The notes under the pieces: model-generated
Seen by the model: only the letters and a program-made list of their open reading frames with translations
The model's database searches: none
Told to the model about the DNA's origin: nothing
Translations under genes and position numbers: made by a program
In this document: positions 21,155 to 44,994 of the stretch, one piece after another
Layout: the number at the start of each line of letters is the position of its first letter
Position numbering within the stretch: the stretch's first letter is position 1
Assembly (NCBI RefSeq): GCF_964340395.1
Contig: NC_135564.1
Span: forward strand, 17,144,431-17,208,430
DNA length: 64,000 nt
Direction of reading: 5' to 3'
From: Glandiceps talaboti
Lineage: Eukaryota > Hemichordata > Enteropneusta > Spengelidae

Positions 21155-22101
21155 GTCATCATATAACACGCGCCTTGTATCATTTTATAGCCAATCATCA
21201 CAAGCAATCAATTTAAAGGCTTATTTTCATTTCCTTGTATTATTTTACGTTTATTAAGAGTATTAAAATAAACTCCCTGAAGATATTCCAATAAACTGTA
21301 GTATTATTGTTAATCTTCATTTACAAAACACTGACATACCTACTGTCGACATGTCTCAGTAATGTCAAGATGTTTATTTATCAGCACACGACGTGTATTG
21401 GAAATTACGACATTGAACTCACCCTGTAAACATTGAACAGTTTTCACACTTGGGGAAACAGTAAAAACAATCACCAGCGGAGAAACCCGTATATCTTTCA
21501 CTGAAGTACCGCAAAAAGCATGAATTACGCACGACTGCCATCTCGAAACAACGTTGTCATTTGTAATTGATGCGTGTCGGCCAATGTCTAATTGAAATCA
21601 AGGTCGAACTCTTCATGTTAATGTTGGTGACTTTGACCACAAAGTGGTCAATTTTTGGCCAATTCGTCAATTCAAACACCAATTTTCAGAGTGGAATGAT
21701 ATGCGAATGATACTGAACGTTTTCGATGTACTGACTATATATTTATTTCACCGCTAGCAACACACCTAGACTTATTAAAAGTGAAATTCCGTGTAGTAAT
21801 AGTGGTAAAGCACACATGTTCTATTTCCATTGTTCATTATCACATCATTAACCATGAAAAGAGCCAATACTGTAGACTAGTGATATTTGTGTGTTATCTT
21901 TATTGTGTCTATCTCAACATGAAACCTTGTGATCAGTCTCACTAATCGATCTTCACAGTTTGCAAGGTATTATATCGAAATCAAATATAATGGGTGCGTA
22001 TTTGCCAGGAAGCTGTCGTCGCAATAGCCTACCAACGTTCATCAAGACGTTCCTTTTGTCACAAGCAGTTATTTTATTACCTTAAGTAATCCATAATTGC
22101 C

Positions 22102-22134
<33 letters not shown>

Positions 22135-23224
22135 GACTGTCTCTGTCTGTCATGGTACAGAGATGCTTCACTCCATAGTAACTTAGCGACGGTAGCACTC
22201 TAAGTACACGTTTTTAGTAAGGTTGGCAGATTCTGGATGGGCATCACTCATTCAAGAGAATGTATGTGTTATAAAAAAATGACGAGAACATAATTACCCT
22301 ACCAATTATCACTGCAACACAATCCCAACCGTGTATGTGTATATACGGGAGTCAATTGTTCCCTTTGAGTTGACAACACATAATTATAATGACCGTATAA
22401 CTGTAAAGGTGCATAAAACATTGTAAGAAGAAACTTTGGCTCAACAATTTAACAAACAAACAAACAATCAAACAAACAAACAAACAAACAAACAACGTGA
22501 CTCTCCTCGAAATGTGGGAATGACAATTTATTACCCTCACCCAATCCCGCACCACCTCGGTTGGTAATTTACGTCCTAGAAGACTTTGAACGTAATAATT
22601 AACCCTCCTGTATTGCGTATGATCAGGTTGCCTAGCTCGATTTTTGTCTGGGTTTATCGTGAAATTTCAAGTAAAGTAGGTTTATGATACAGATCAACTG
22701 ATACCCTATAGCAAGAAGACGGAACACAGCTCAACCAACAAGGCTGTCTTGTAAACAGAGAGGGCGCCCACTCTGTTTTTTATTCACGATCTCTCCCCCA
22801 GACCACTGAATATTGTAAAGAGTTGGGTTTTTATTCCTTTGACAAAATTTATTATACGGCCAGAAAAGGCTATGACTACGGCGAAACCTGGATTTTATAT
22901 ATGTATACGCGAGCTTCTTCACACAGATGGCGCGCAGTCGAGGTTTATCAGAGAATAAATTATCTTTTCGTTAAAATTTGGACCCTGTCTGGAATCGAAC
23001 AAAAGTGTTTATCGCTTGAACTGCACGTAGTGTATATTCCTCTAACAAACGCCAATGAATAAGTTTGCTTAGTTGTATTGTTATTGTTCAATACGTCATC
23101 GAATCTCAATGGAGTCACGATTTTACTATTAGCCATCTTTTCATTCATGACAAAAGAAGAATTAAAAATGAATACTCCTGAAAACTTTGAACCAGGAACT
23201 TTTGAGAGAAGAGATCCACGCCCA
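21155..23224 (+). other. Gene 3 upstream region (unit B), no gene recognised
   Basis: The sequence is collinear with 8100-10787 (unit A, without its Penelope insertion) and with 37192-39330 (unit C). It includes a (CTGT)n tract at about 22100 and a (CAAA)n tract at about 22450. No frame is conserved in all three copies. Confidence 0.6.
22755..22776. promoter_or_regulatory. Conserved ACAGAG...CTCTGT palindrome, unit B
   Basis: ACAGAGAGGGCGCCCACTCT plus GT lies 582 bp upstream of the gene 3 ATG. It is the counterpart of 10312-10333 and 38867-38888. Confidence 0.35.
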
Positions 23225-23230
23225 TATAAA
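23225..23230 (+). promoter_or_regulatory. TATA box, gene 3
   Basis: TATAAA in the conserved context CCCATATAAAGATAGTAACT, 112 bp before the ATG at 23337, exactly as in genes 2 and 4. The upstream CRE of unit A reads TGGAGTCA here. Confidence 0.6.
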
Positions 23231-23336
23231 GATAGTAACTCGGTTTTTATCACCAGCATTCGCTGTTGAGTCTGTGTCGGGAACGGATTAACCCGTCACT
23301 CTACACTTTTGAAGAACAGAAGCGACACCAATTAAC

Positions 23337-35050
<11,714 letters not shown>

Positions 35051-35530
35051 GACTTAGTTAGAAACCACGTTGGCATCCGGACTAGTGGTAGGCTGGCATT
35101 TATACCATGTATACTTAATGTATCACCGCTAAATAGTGTGTCCGGGCTCAGTCATTTTTACCAGCTATTCGTTGTATGAATAACAAGAGTTCTGTTTTAG
35201 TGTTACATATAATGTTTGCTGGCGAACGTCAGAGAAAAAATCAAAGACAAATAGTCGTAAATACCTTCTCCCGCTCATATTTTAGGTGGGAATTCATACC
35301 TATTCTGATTGGGTCCAACCCGAAAGTATGAGTGCTGTTTGTTTGGATCCTGTTGTAATAGTTAAAGCTCTGAACGTATACGTGTACCCAGAACGTGATA
35401 GCTTTCATCCGCGGCTTTCACCATGATCATTTTAAAACACTATTTTTGGAGAACAAAACAAATGAGGGTTAGGGTGTGTTTTCAAAAGTGCTTCAGTATA
35501 AGATGTTCTCCGTCTTTCTTCACTCTACAG
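35051..35530 (+). other. Intergenic, gene 3 to unit C
   Basis: No coding signal. From about 35465 the sequence becomes the duplicate of 16640 onward. Confidence 0.5.
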
Positions 35531-35826
35531 GCAGTGCTGTAACGTGTGATGACCCCGGGACGCCAGAAAATGGTTTACAGATTACAACATTGATATTCCC
35601 CGTGTATTATGGCGAACTATTAAGATTCGATTGCGACACTGGCTTTACATTGACTGGCAATGAGACTATTATGTGTGACGCTAGAGAGGATAATACAGGA
35701 TACAACTGGAATTCGGCGATACCGCAATGTCTTCCCGACAGCAACACTGGGCAAAAAGTTGAATATACAGGAATATACGCAATTTTACTGTACCTGCAGA
35801 TCTCGGAAATATACTTAATGTGTTGA
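35531..35826 (+). pseudogene. Duplicate CCP terminal exon (orphan copy of 16697-16992)
   Basis: Same acceptor, same CCP (CDDPGTPENGLQITTLIFPV, CDTGFTLTGNETIMCDA) and same 29-residue read-through tail, stop TGA 35824-35826. It lies downstream of the gene 3 stop, and no upstream exon of its own is visible. It is either an alternative 3' exon of gene 3 (its phase fits) or a duplication remnant. The open frame is fully preserved. Confidence 0.6.
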
Positions 35827-38156
35827 AGTATACGTACGAAAACGTATATTAGACATTGAATCTCCCGAAATATATAGTCCCATAGACTTAGTGTACACTA
35901 AAAGCCATTTGTCCTAGCTTCCAGTCTTGGTTTGCACATTGTAAATTTCACGTATTCATTACAAATATTGAGCCAATCAATAACAATAAGCTCAGAAATG
36001 TGTAACTGAAATGTAGTGTCGCAACAAACAACTTAATACACCAAAAGCACACTAACTCTAGAATGGTGCCATTTGAGAGGTGTCTCTTCACAAACCGGTG
36101 TTTAATGTGTGGTCGGGTGTGTAACTCTTGGGGAGGGGGTAGTCATTTTGAAGTTTATTTTAAAACGATTTACAAGAGGTGAGTGCGCAGCATAATTCAT
36201 ACATATACATGCAACTGTTGATTTTAAACACCTTGTAAATTATGTATTGTCATTTTGTTACATAGGTACATCAATTCGACCATGAAAGTATCAAGTAAGT
36301 AAATGTAAAACAGGTACCACAAGGTCATATTAGTGCTGGTAAAATTTGGAATATCCATGTCATTGAATAAATGTTATTCACATACTTCAAATTTCAATTA
36401 GTCACTAGGTCCGACAAGTTGCTGTAACTCTGCAGAGCAGTTGGTCCATACATAAATCTGTTGGTCTCAGATCAATATCACACTGTTCATTAGATGAAAT
36501 TCATTTATTGCATTGACCTAGTAGTGAGGACACAGTAAGACAATTTAAGATTAAAGCGCAAAGAAAAATCATGATGAATTACTTTAAGAAATTAGACTTT
36601 TATTTTATAAGTACATTTATTTAAATATGATTGTAATTGTCACTTGAATGGCACAAAACATTTTGAATACTTAATATAATTTGTCATTGAAATCGTGTTT
36701 TGAAGAAGCATGCCTAAACGAAATGTTTTATTCAGACACTTTAATTTGCAGTATAGGGAGGATGAATTTTTCGTATCTCTGAATTTATTCGTATCTATAT
36801 AGCAGGTAATATGTAATATCACATTGAAGTACTGAGCTGCTATACATTTATGTATAACTGAAATGAGAATGATTTGGTGAAACATGAAAGTAACCTGTTC
36901 TGGTACATGTGCATATTTATATGCATTTGTAATACAATGTTTGTAATGTTCAATATTTGATCTCTCAATCTTTTCTCTCACCTGTTACACTCTTGTTAAG
37001 TAACTCAATACATTATATAAGTACTAAACTTGATAGTAGCCATAATTCAATTTACTCACAGGGCTAATTGTAAGAATAGTGGTGGGTTACAAGATGTTAT
37101 GATAAGAAATGTATTATTAATCGTGGAATAAATCAAGCAACGATAAGTTAAACAGTTTAATTAAATAATTTTCACATTCCTTAATTGTTGTAATGTTATC
37201 ATATATCACGCGCCTTGCATCATTTTATATCATCGCAATTTACAATAAATATAAAGGCTTATTTACATATCCTTCTATTATTCATTGTATGTTTATTAAT
37301 AGTATTAAAATAAACTACCTGAAGATATTTCAATGAAGTGTAGTATCATGGTCAATCTTCATTTACAAAATACTGACGCGCACCTACTGTCTCAGTAATG
37401 TCAAGAGTTTTATTTATCAGCACATGACATCTATTAGGAATTATGACCTTGAACTCACCCTGTAAAAATTGAACAATTTTTACACTTAAGGAAAGAGTGA
37501 AAAAAATCACCAGCTGAGAAACTCGCATATCTTTCATTGAAGTACCGTAAAACATGAATTATGCACGACTGCCATCTTGAAAAACGTTGTCATTTTGTAA
37601 CTGATGCGAGTCGGCCAATGTCTAGGTTGAACTCTTTATGCCAATGTTGGTGACTTTGACCACAAAGTGCACAATTTTTAGCCAATTCGTCAATTCAAAC
37701 ACGCATCTTCAGATTAAACTGATAATTATGCAAATGATACTGAATGTTTTCGATATACTGGCCATATATTTATTTTACCGCTAGCAACACGCCTTGTGAC
37801 GACACACTTAATGGAAGTGAAATTCCATGTAGTATAGTGGTAAAGCACACACATTCTATTTTCACTATTTACAGTTACATTATTATATTATCATTATCTT
37901 ATCATTAACCATGAAAGGAGCCAACACTGTAAGACTAGTGATATTTGTGTGTTACCTTTATTGTGTCTATCTCAACATGAAACCTTCTGATCAGTCTCAC
38001 TAATATTGATAGTTTGCAACTTGGAGGTATTATGTCGAAATCAAATGCAATGGGTGCGTATTTGCCAGAAAGCTGTCGTCACAATGGGCAAAAGATATTC
38101 ATCAAGATTTTCGTTTTCTTTGAAGCAGTGGTTTTATTGTCTGAAGTAATTGATAA

Positions 38157-38187
<31 letters not shown>

Positions 38188-39330
38188 ACTGGCTGCCTGT
38201 ATGTCTGTCTGTCTGTCTGTCTGTCTGTCTGGCTGGCTGGCTGGCTGCCTCGCTGGCTATCTCTGTCTGTCATCAATTCCTCAAGAATATTTGGGCCAAG
38301 ATTCTATAGATGAGCATATTATTAAATACGTATTTTAGGCTTCACTCCATAGTAACTAAGCGATGGAAGCTTTCTAAGTACATATATTTGGTTGTTTTTA
38401 GTAAAGTTATCAGATTCTGGATGGGCATCACTCACTCGATAACAATTGTTTTAAAAATATAGCGACAACATAATTACCCTACCAATTATCACAACAACCC
38501 AAGCCCTTCAGTGTATGTGTATAGGGGGGGGTCAGGATCGACATTTTTTCCCTTTGATTTGACAAAAAATAATGACCGTAAAACTGTAAAGGTACATAAA
38601 ATGTGGCTCTCCTCGAAATGTGGGAATGACAATTTTTAACCCACACCAAATCCTGTACCTCCCTTTGAAATTTACGTCCTAATTTACGTAATAATTAACC
38701 CTCCTGTATTGCGTATGATCAGTTTGCCTCGCTCGATGTCTGACTTGATTTACTGTGGAAGTGGTGCAATTTCAAGTAATAAGGTAAGATTGTGATACAG
38801 ATCAACCGATACCTCACAGCTAGCTAGGAGACGGAAACACAAATCAACCAACAAGGCTGTCTTGGGACAGAGAGGGCGCCCACTCTGTATTTATTCACGA
38901 TTTCTCCCCAGACCACTGAATATTGTAAAGGTGTGGGTTTTTATTCCTTTGATACAGTTTTGTTATACGGTCAAGGCTACGACTGCGGCGAAACCTACAT
39001 TTTAGATATGTATATATTGTTCACGCACAGATGGTTCGCAGTCGAGGTTAGCAGAGAATAAATGAACTGTTCGTCAAAATTTGGACGCTATCTGAAATTG
39101 AGCAAAAGTGTTTATCGCTTGAACTGCACGTAGTGAATATATTCCTCTAACAAACGCCAATGAATAAGTTTGCTTAGTTGTATTGTTGTTGTTCAATACT
39201 TCAACAAATCTCAATGGCGTCGTGATTTTACTATTAGCCATCTTTTCATTCATGACAAAAGAAGAACTAAAAATAAATACTCGTGAAAACTTTGAACCAG
39301 GAACTTTTAGAAGAAAGAAATCCACTCTCA
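35827..39330 (+). other. Gene 4 upstream region (unit C), no gene recognised
   Basis: The sequence is collinear with units A and B. It contains a (TGTC)n-(GGCT)n tract at 38158-38250. No conserved frame. Confidence 0.6.
38867..38888. promoter_or_regulatory. Conserved ACAGAG...CTCTGT palindrome, unit C
   Basis: ACAGAGAGGGCGCCCACTCT plus GT. It is the counterpart of 10312-10333 and 22755-22776, about 576 bp before the gene 4 ATG. Confidence 0.35.
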
Positions 39331-39336
39331 TATAAA
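39331..39336 (+). promoter_or_regulatory. TATA box, gene 4
   Basis: TATAAA in the context CTCATATAAAGATAGTAACT, 112 bp before the ATG at 39443, as in genes 2 and 3. The CRE position reads TGGCGTCG here. Confidence 0.6.
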
Positions 39337-39442
39337 GATAGTAACTCGGGGTTTTTCACCAACATTAGCTGTTGAGCCTGTGTTGGGAACGGATTAACCC
39401 GTCACTCTACACTTTTGAAGAACAGAAGCAACACCAATTAAC

Positions 39443-39506
39443 ATGCTACTTTCTTTACAGACCTCGATTATCATCGTGTTGATATGTTCTAGAGTTGTGT
39501 CGGAAG
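39443..39506 (+). CDS. Gene 4 exon 1: signal peptide
   Basis: Encodes the same 21 residues as gene 2 exon 1 (MLLSLQT, core SIIIVLICSRVVS). Donor GAAG|gtaaga, phase 1 out. Confidence 0.88.
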
Positions 39507-42500
39507 GTAAGACCATCTAATCTTACTTATTATCCTGATCTCGTTTTGCATAATTTTTAATAAGCACCACATCATAAATGCTAAAATCGCTGGCAATATT
39601 TTAAAGTAGACATTGTATCATAATTAGCCATCAATATCAAGTGAACTGTAGGTAATGTTAAATGTCCTTGATTGATTTGTCCTTGATTGATTGATTGATT
39701 ACCAGGTTAATCTGGGTATGGAAAACAGCCTTGTGGAGCTAGATAAAAAAGTCCAGAACGAAAGAATGGTCCTATGTTATTATTATTATGGTTTTAACGA
39801 TACGATCTTGGGATTGAAACCATGAAAAATATTCCAGACAGGATATTCTGCAAAGCCCAATCGAGGTTTTATTTCCCCCTTTGATAATGGATAAGTAAAC
39901 GATTAGTTCTAAGGTGACAATAACCCATGATAGTAGTTGGTTCGATTAGATTACGTGTTGAGACTCTTGGTGTCATTAAACTATCCCATATTGTAAGACC
40001 ACACCTGAATTGTTGTCTGTACAAAATGGCATACTTTATGATAGCAGGATATCAATAGAGTCGTGATTCCACCATTAGCTTTCCTTTCATTGAGGACAAT
40101 ATCACTATGAGACGAGACCACACCTTGTATTGTATGTTTTAAAAACAACCTTTGAAGTTTCTGCAAGCTTTGTGTTCCCTCAAACTGGTTTAATCGTGAG
40201 CTCAGAATTGGTCCAGGTACTATATGCATTGTTTTTTATTTTATCTTTGCATATCACAAAATATTTTTTTCATGTACTACAAAATAAACCTGCCATAGCA
40301 GTTTGAAACTAGCACTGTATGAAAGAAATTCTCGTTTTAACCACATCGTCCAATTCAAGCTTATGCAGAGAGTGTGTAGTGTTATTTAGAAAGTACCATA
40401 TTTCACCTAATTTACTCATGCTGATACCTCCATTGGAGGGGGTGTAGAAAGAACTACCTCGGACACAGGTCATGGTCACAGGTGTGGTAAAGGTTAGATA
40501 AAGTTGAGGTGAAACATGTCAAAGTTCCGTACCACAAGACAACCATTACAATCACCCCATTATAATGTAAACTAAGCTGAAGTCAGGCAAAGCCATTGTT
40601 ACAAAAATAACACTTTTTGCGGTTGAAATATAGGACTTTTTCTCCATGGAATGACGATAAGAGATAAAGCAAATGTTCCTGTAACCGATGCATTGGTAAT
40701 CATAAGACTAGGGGTGTTTTAATTTAGATAAGAGGAGAAAAATGGACAAGGTGCCTTTATTTAGTCAATAAAGAGAGAATTATATACAGCTGAAAGAGAG
40801 AAAAGTAGTCAGAGAAAGAAGAAAACAATTTTTCTATATCACCACACAAGTCAATCAGTCAATTGATCAATAATACACAAAAATGTTTCATTTCACCACA
40901 AAAGTTAATCTTTCAATCAAATAATGAATCAATCAAGAAATCGATCGATCGATCAATCAATTATATGCCTGCTGTCCCCTGTGCCTGATCACTTGTCTGG
41001 GTTTTTTAGTGTGGACATTACTAGGGCGTGTAGATGAAACAATTGTTGTAACAATTAAATATTAGATTCCTATGTGATATCTGTGTTGTACGTTCCGTGA
41101 CCAGATTGCACCAACGTTTCCCATACTTAATTAAATATTGAATACAGTTTTAAAACCAATATTTTCAATTAGAATTACATAGTCGTATTTTAGTTTTGTA
41201 ATGGGTGATATTTTTATCCAAACGATCTTCCATCATAAGGCGGACTGCTTGGGCCTTCATTATGCTGCATTATAATCATATGCACATAATTTAAACCTTG
41301 TTGACGGAGGCTGTAGTCCAGAACTATATGCAGCAATTATCTCTCCTTCCTTGTGATCTCTCTCTTTAAAATTAAATTTTTCCCAACAATGAAGCATCAG
41401 TTTCAACTTCACTATAGATAGTTCCCAACTTATCTACGATAGTATCAAAAGTTGCAGTTGCACCGAGCTGCATCACTCTCAGACCAGCACCCCTTTTAAA
41501 TGATGAGCGAACCGTTTACACTAAGGTTGCTCCTCCTGTTCTAGTCACTCTACTTCATACTTCCATACATCTAAAGAGACGTCTCCCTTTCGGTTTGGGT
41601 CACCTGAGAATGTCGATAACAGGGGCCTCTGTACAAGCCCTGTAGGTACTCTTACTCTTCCATTACCATCTTCAAACGGTACTGAAGTACCAAGGATTGA
41701 TAACCGTGGGGTTGAATCACTTGGGACCCTAGGTGTATAATAATGTTTCTAATGTCAGAATTCTTCCATACAATGTATTTTCATGTGCAATTGAGGTTTA
41801 AATCTCCACTTACCACCTCTTTCTTGATTTGTTTCTGGCTGTTAACATCTCCCTTTCAAAGGTCAGAACCTCCACTACCTTTATCTCCCCTTGGCTCACT
41901 GTAACTCTCTGTTGTTCGGTATTCTCTACCTCTAACTCTAGGAGCTTTATATTTACCGCATACCACGATGGAACTTCAATAATCTTCAACTAAGGCTGGA
42001 TGGGTACCAATCACACTGATGCCTGTAAAAACTACAATAAAAAAACCACAACACACGATACGAAGCGAGATCACAAGCAACTGTATACGCACACAGCATA
42101 TGCATTTAATACCTAGAACTGTGCATACCAGACAATATCAAATAGAAATCCAGAAATCTGGGTGCTATATTCAAAAAAAGTTTGGTATATCCACCCATCA
42201 TCTTACCTGCCACCTAAATATTGCACACAGCCAGGCTCAAAGCATCATTCCAGAGTAGACCTACCAACAGACAACCTGTACTTGGAGTGGGCAAAAAGTC
42301 CTGCAAGAATCACCACTGCTTTTCCCCGAAACATCTAATACCTACATCCACCAACACACTACACTTGTTCCACAGGCCAACGTTGGGCGCCAATTTTGTC
42401 ACCCTTCTTTGCGGGGCTAGGACCTGAAAACCTGGATGCCGTGCAAAATAAATTTATTCAAAAAGAAACATAATTTTTGTCGGTTTCTCTAGGACTTAAT

Positions 42501-44403
42501 TCTGGTTAGAAGGGAAAGTAATGACTCTTGCCGAATGACAATATAGATGAATGTTGATATATTTTGTTTACACAAAACAAATGTTAAACAACAGTTCATG
42601 AACAAAATACCAACGCCAAAAATAACAATTCGCAGTGTTCTATAATCTCTCTTAAAGATTCTTTCGTGAATAAACTATGAAACTAAACACTTTACTTGGT
42701 CTCAGTTTAACTATTGAAACTGTATTGTATGAAGCGGTTCTTAGTAAAATGTTTGTTAAGACTCAAAACAAGTTATAAATGCATCCTCATAATGCCCACC
42801 CCTACCGGTGCCCCGATGCAAACTGGTGCAAAAACAAATGGTGAAACGTATATTTTGAAATAGTTTAAAGTTTCAACCAACATGATTATGTGTCTTGTGT
42901 AAATGCATTTTCACGCATGTGCATACACGTCGTCGTCATTTGTTACAGGCTCTGTTACCCAGACTCCTCTGGTGAAAGTCAATGGAATCCGGGTAGTGAA
43001 AGCAGCTGGGACAATTTATATATTTCCAAGTAACAAAACTGCATTTCTTTCTGGTATCCCCCTCACATACTAGTATTCAAAAAAAACACCAAGTACCCCC
43101 TTCAATGCTCCTGCCCCACCCCCCTTCAGAGGTGTTGGTGAAAGCAGCATACGCATATTCGCACTACAAATTAATGTAAATATAGTATTGGGTATGGAAA
43201 AAATGTGCTGAGTACGTATTGACAAGTCTTATGGCTTAGTAATATAATTAACAACTATGGAGCGTAATTCACGTCAAAAGTCGAACTCGTCAAATGAAAA
43301 GTCAGGAACGTCGAGTGATGTCAGGTACGTCGAATGACAAGTCAGGAGCGTAAAGTGATGTGTCAGGTCTGTCGAATGACAAGTCAGGAACGGCAAGTGA
43401 TAAGTTAGGTCCGTCAAATGACAAGTCAGGAACGTCAAGTGATAAGTCAGGTCCGTCGAATGACAAGTCAGGAACGGCAAGTGATAAGTCAGGTCCGTCA
43501 AGTGATAAGTCAGGAACGTCAAGTGATAAGTCGGGTCCGTCAATTGATAAGTCAGGAACGTCAAGTGATAAGTCAGGAACGTCAAGTGATAAGTCAATGT
43601 CGTCAATTAATGATCAGAAATGCTCGAATGATAGTCGAATGATAGGTCAAATATCTTGACGATGAATCAATCTATACTACTACCAAACTGGTGTACATAG
43701 TTGAAGTTCTTGGTATCCCTTAGTATGGTTGGTCGTCAACCCAACTACGCGTCATGCCCTACGTCATATTTCGTCATGCAAGTGTTTCTTCAGATTCTAA
43801 TTAGTAAGCTAGGGATGACAACGGTGATCGACCTGGGAGAACTAACGTTTCTTGAGCGTTGCACACAACGTATAGTAAACTTTTGAATGGGCGATCGAGA
43901 TGTGTTTTTGTTTTGATTATTTGTGTGCTGTTCTGTTTGGCTGATGATGTAATAAACTAGCCATGGCGATATGAAGTCCGATCTTTTCTGTCTTTCAAAT
44001 TTGACAAGGGCGATCCTTTGCTGCTAAACACATAGGAATAACACTCTGTTTTAGATTCAGAGTCGATATATTCATGATATGTGATGGAAGAAAACAAGAA
44101 CTACATGATTTTATCACACAAATAAACAAAAAAATGCATCAACATTCAATTTTCGTTTGAATGTTCTCAGTATGAAATATCATATCTTGACCTAGGCTGG
44201 GGTCAGAATTTACGACAGGTGGGGGGGGGTGTCAGGGGGAGAAATTGGGGGGGGGGGGGGGTGAAAAAATATCAGGTTTCAAAGAGGGGCCATGAAAATT
44301 ATGATGGTCTGAAAGGAGGAGTGTCGAAATATACGAATGTATTTATGCATGCCTTCCCCTGTTTGTATGTCTGTCTGTCTGTCTCTGTCTCTGTATGTAT
44401 GTA

Positions 44404-44454
<51 letters not shown>

Positions 44455-44955
44455 GTGTGTGTGTGTCTCTCTCTCTGTCTCTCTCTGAAATGTCTGTCTG
44501 TCTCTCTCTTATATTGAGAGTACAATTAGGGTATTGAAGACAATTTTCAAGTACTATATGGCGTTCGATAATGTTTATGGTTTGAAATTTCTTGCCCCAA
44601 ATTAGCCTCCTACATGTCCTTATTTGAAAAAATGGGGACACCCCTCTCACACCCTCCCCACTAGCTATCATGCGGGACGCTGTTTCTGCCCAAAATCAAG
44701 ATTGAAAAGAGAAAACCTGGCTGGCTAAGGTAATTTCCAAGTACAGGTTACAGCCCAATGTGAAACATTTTTTGCAAAGCCCACATCTATATTTGTAAAG
44801 AAATCTCTCATTGTGATTTCCACTGTTAGCTGAATGTAGTGTACCCATACTGTACATCTCTGAAGTTGGGGGGGGGGGGGGTTACTGTAAAATGTATGGT
44901 AGTATTAAATGAAGTGAACAGTTTTGCAAATGTACAGTGTAAACGATTGCTCCTG

Positions 44956-44994
<39 letters not shown>

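Larger units (their letters stand above)
35470..40650 (+). repeat. Segmental duplication unit C (CCP exon through signal exon of gene 4)
   Basis: The unit is collinear with 16640-24530 minus the LTR insertion, and with 7425-12150 from about 36820. It lacks the nested insertions of unit B and those of unit A, so it is closest to the ancestral arrangement. Confidence 0.88.

Noticed and set aside
42019-42427. Two + strand ORFs in gene 4 intron 1
   Set aside because: They overlap the minus-oriented retroelement segment with the primer-binding site and show no domain.
43274-43659. Lys-Ser-Gly and Thr-Tyr-His-Leu repeat ORFs
   Set aside because: The 21-bp unit is a multiple of three and keeps both strands open. 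It forms the terminus of a foldback element, with inverted copies at 45850-45955.
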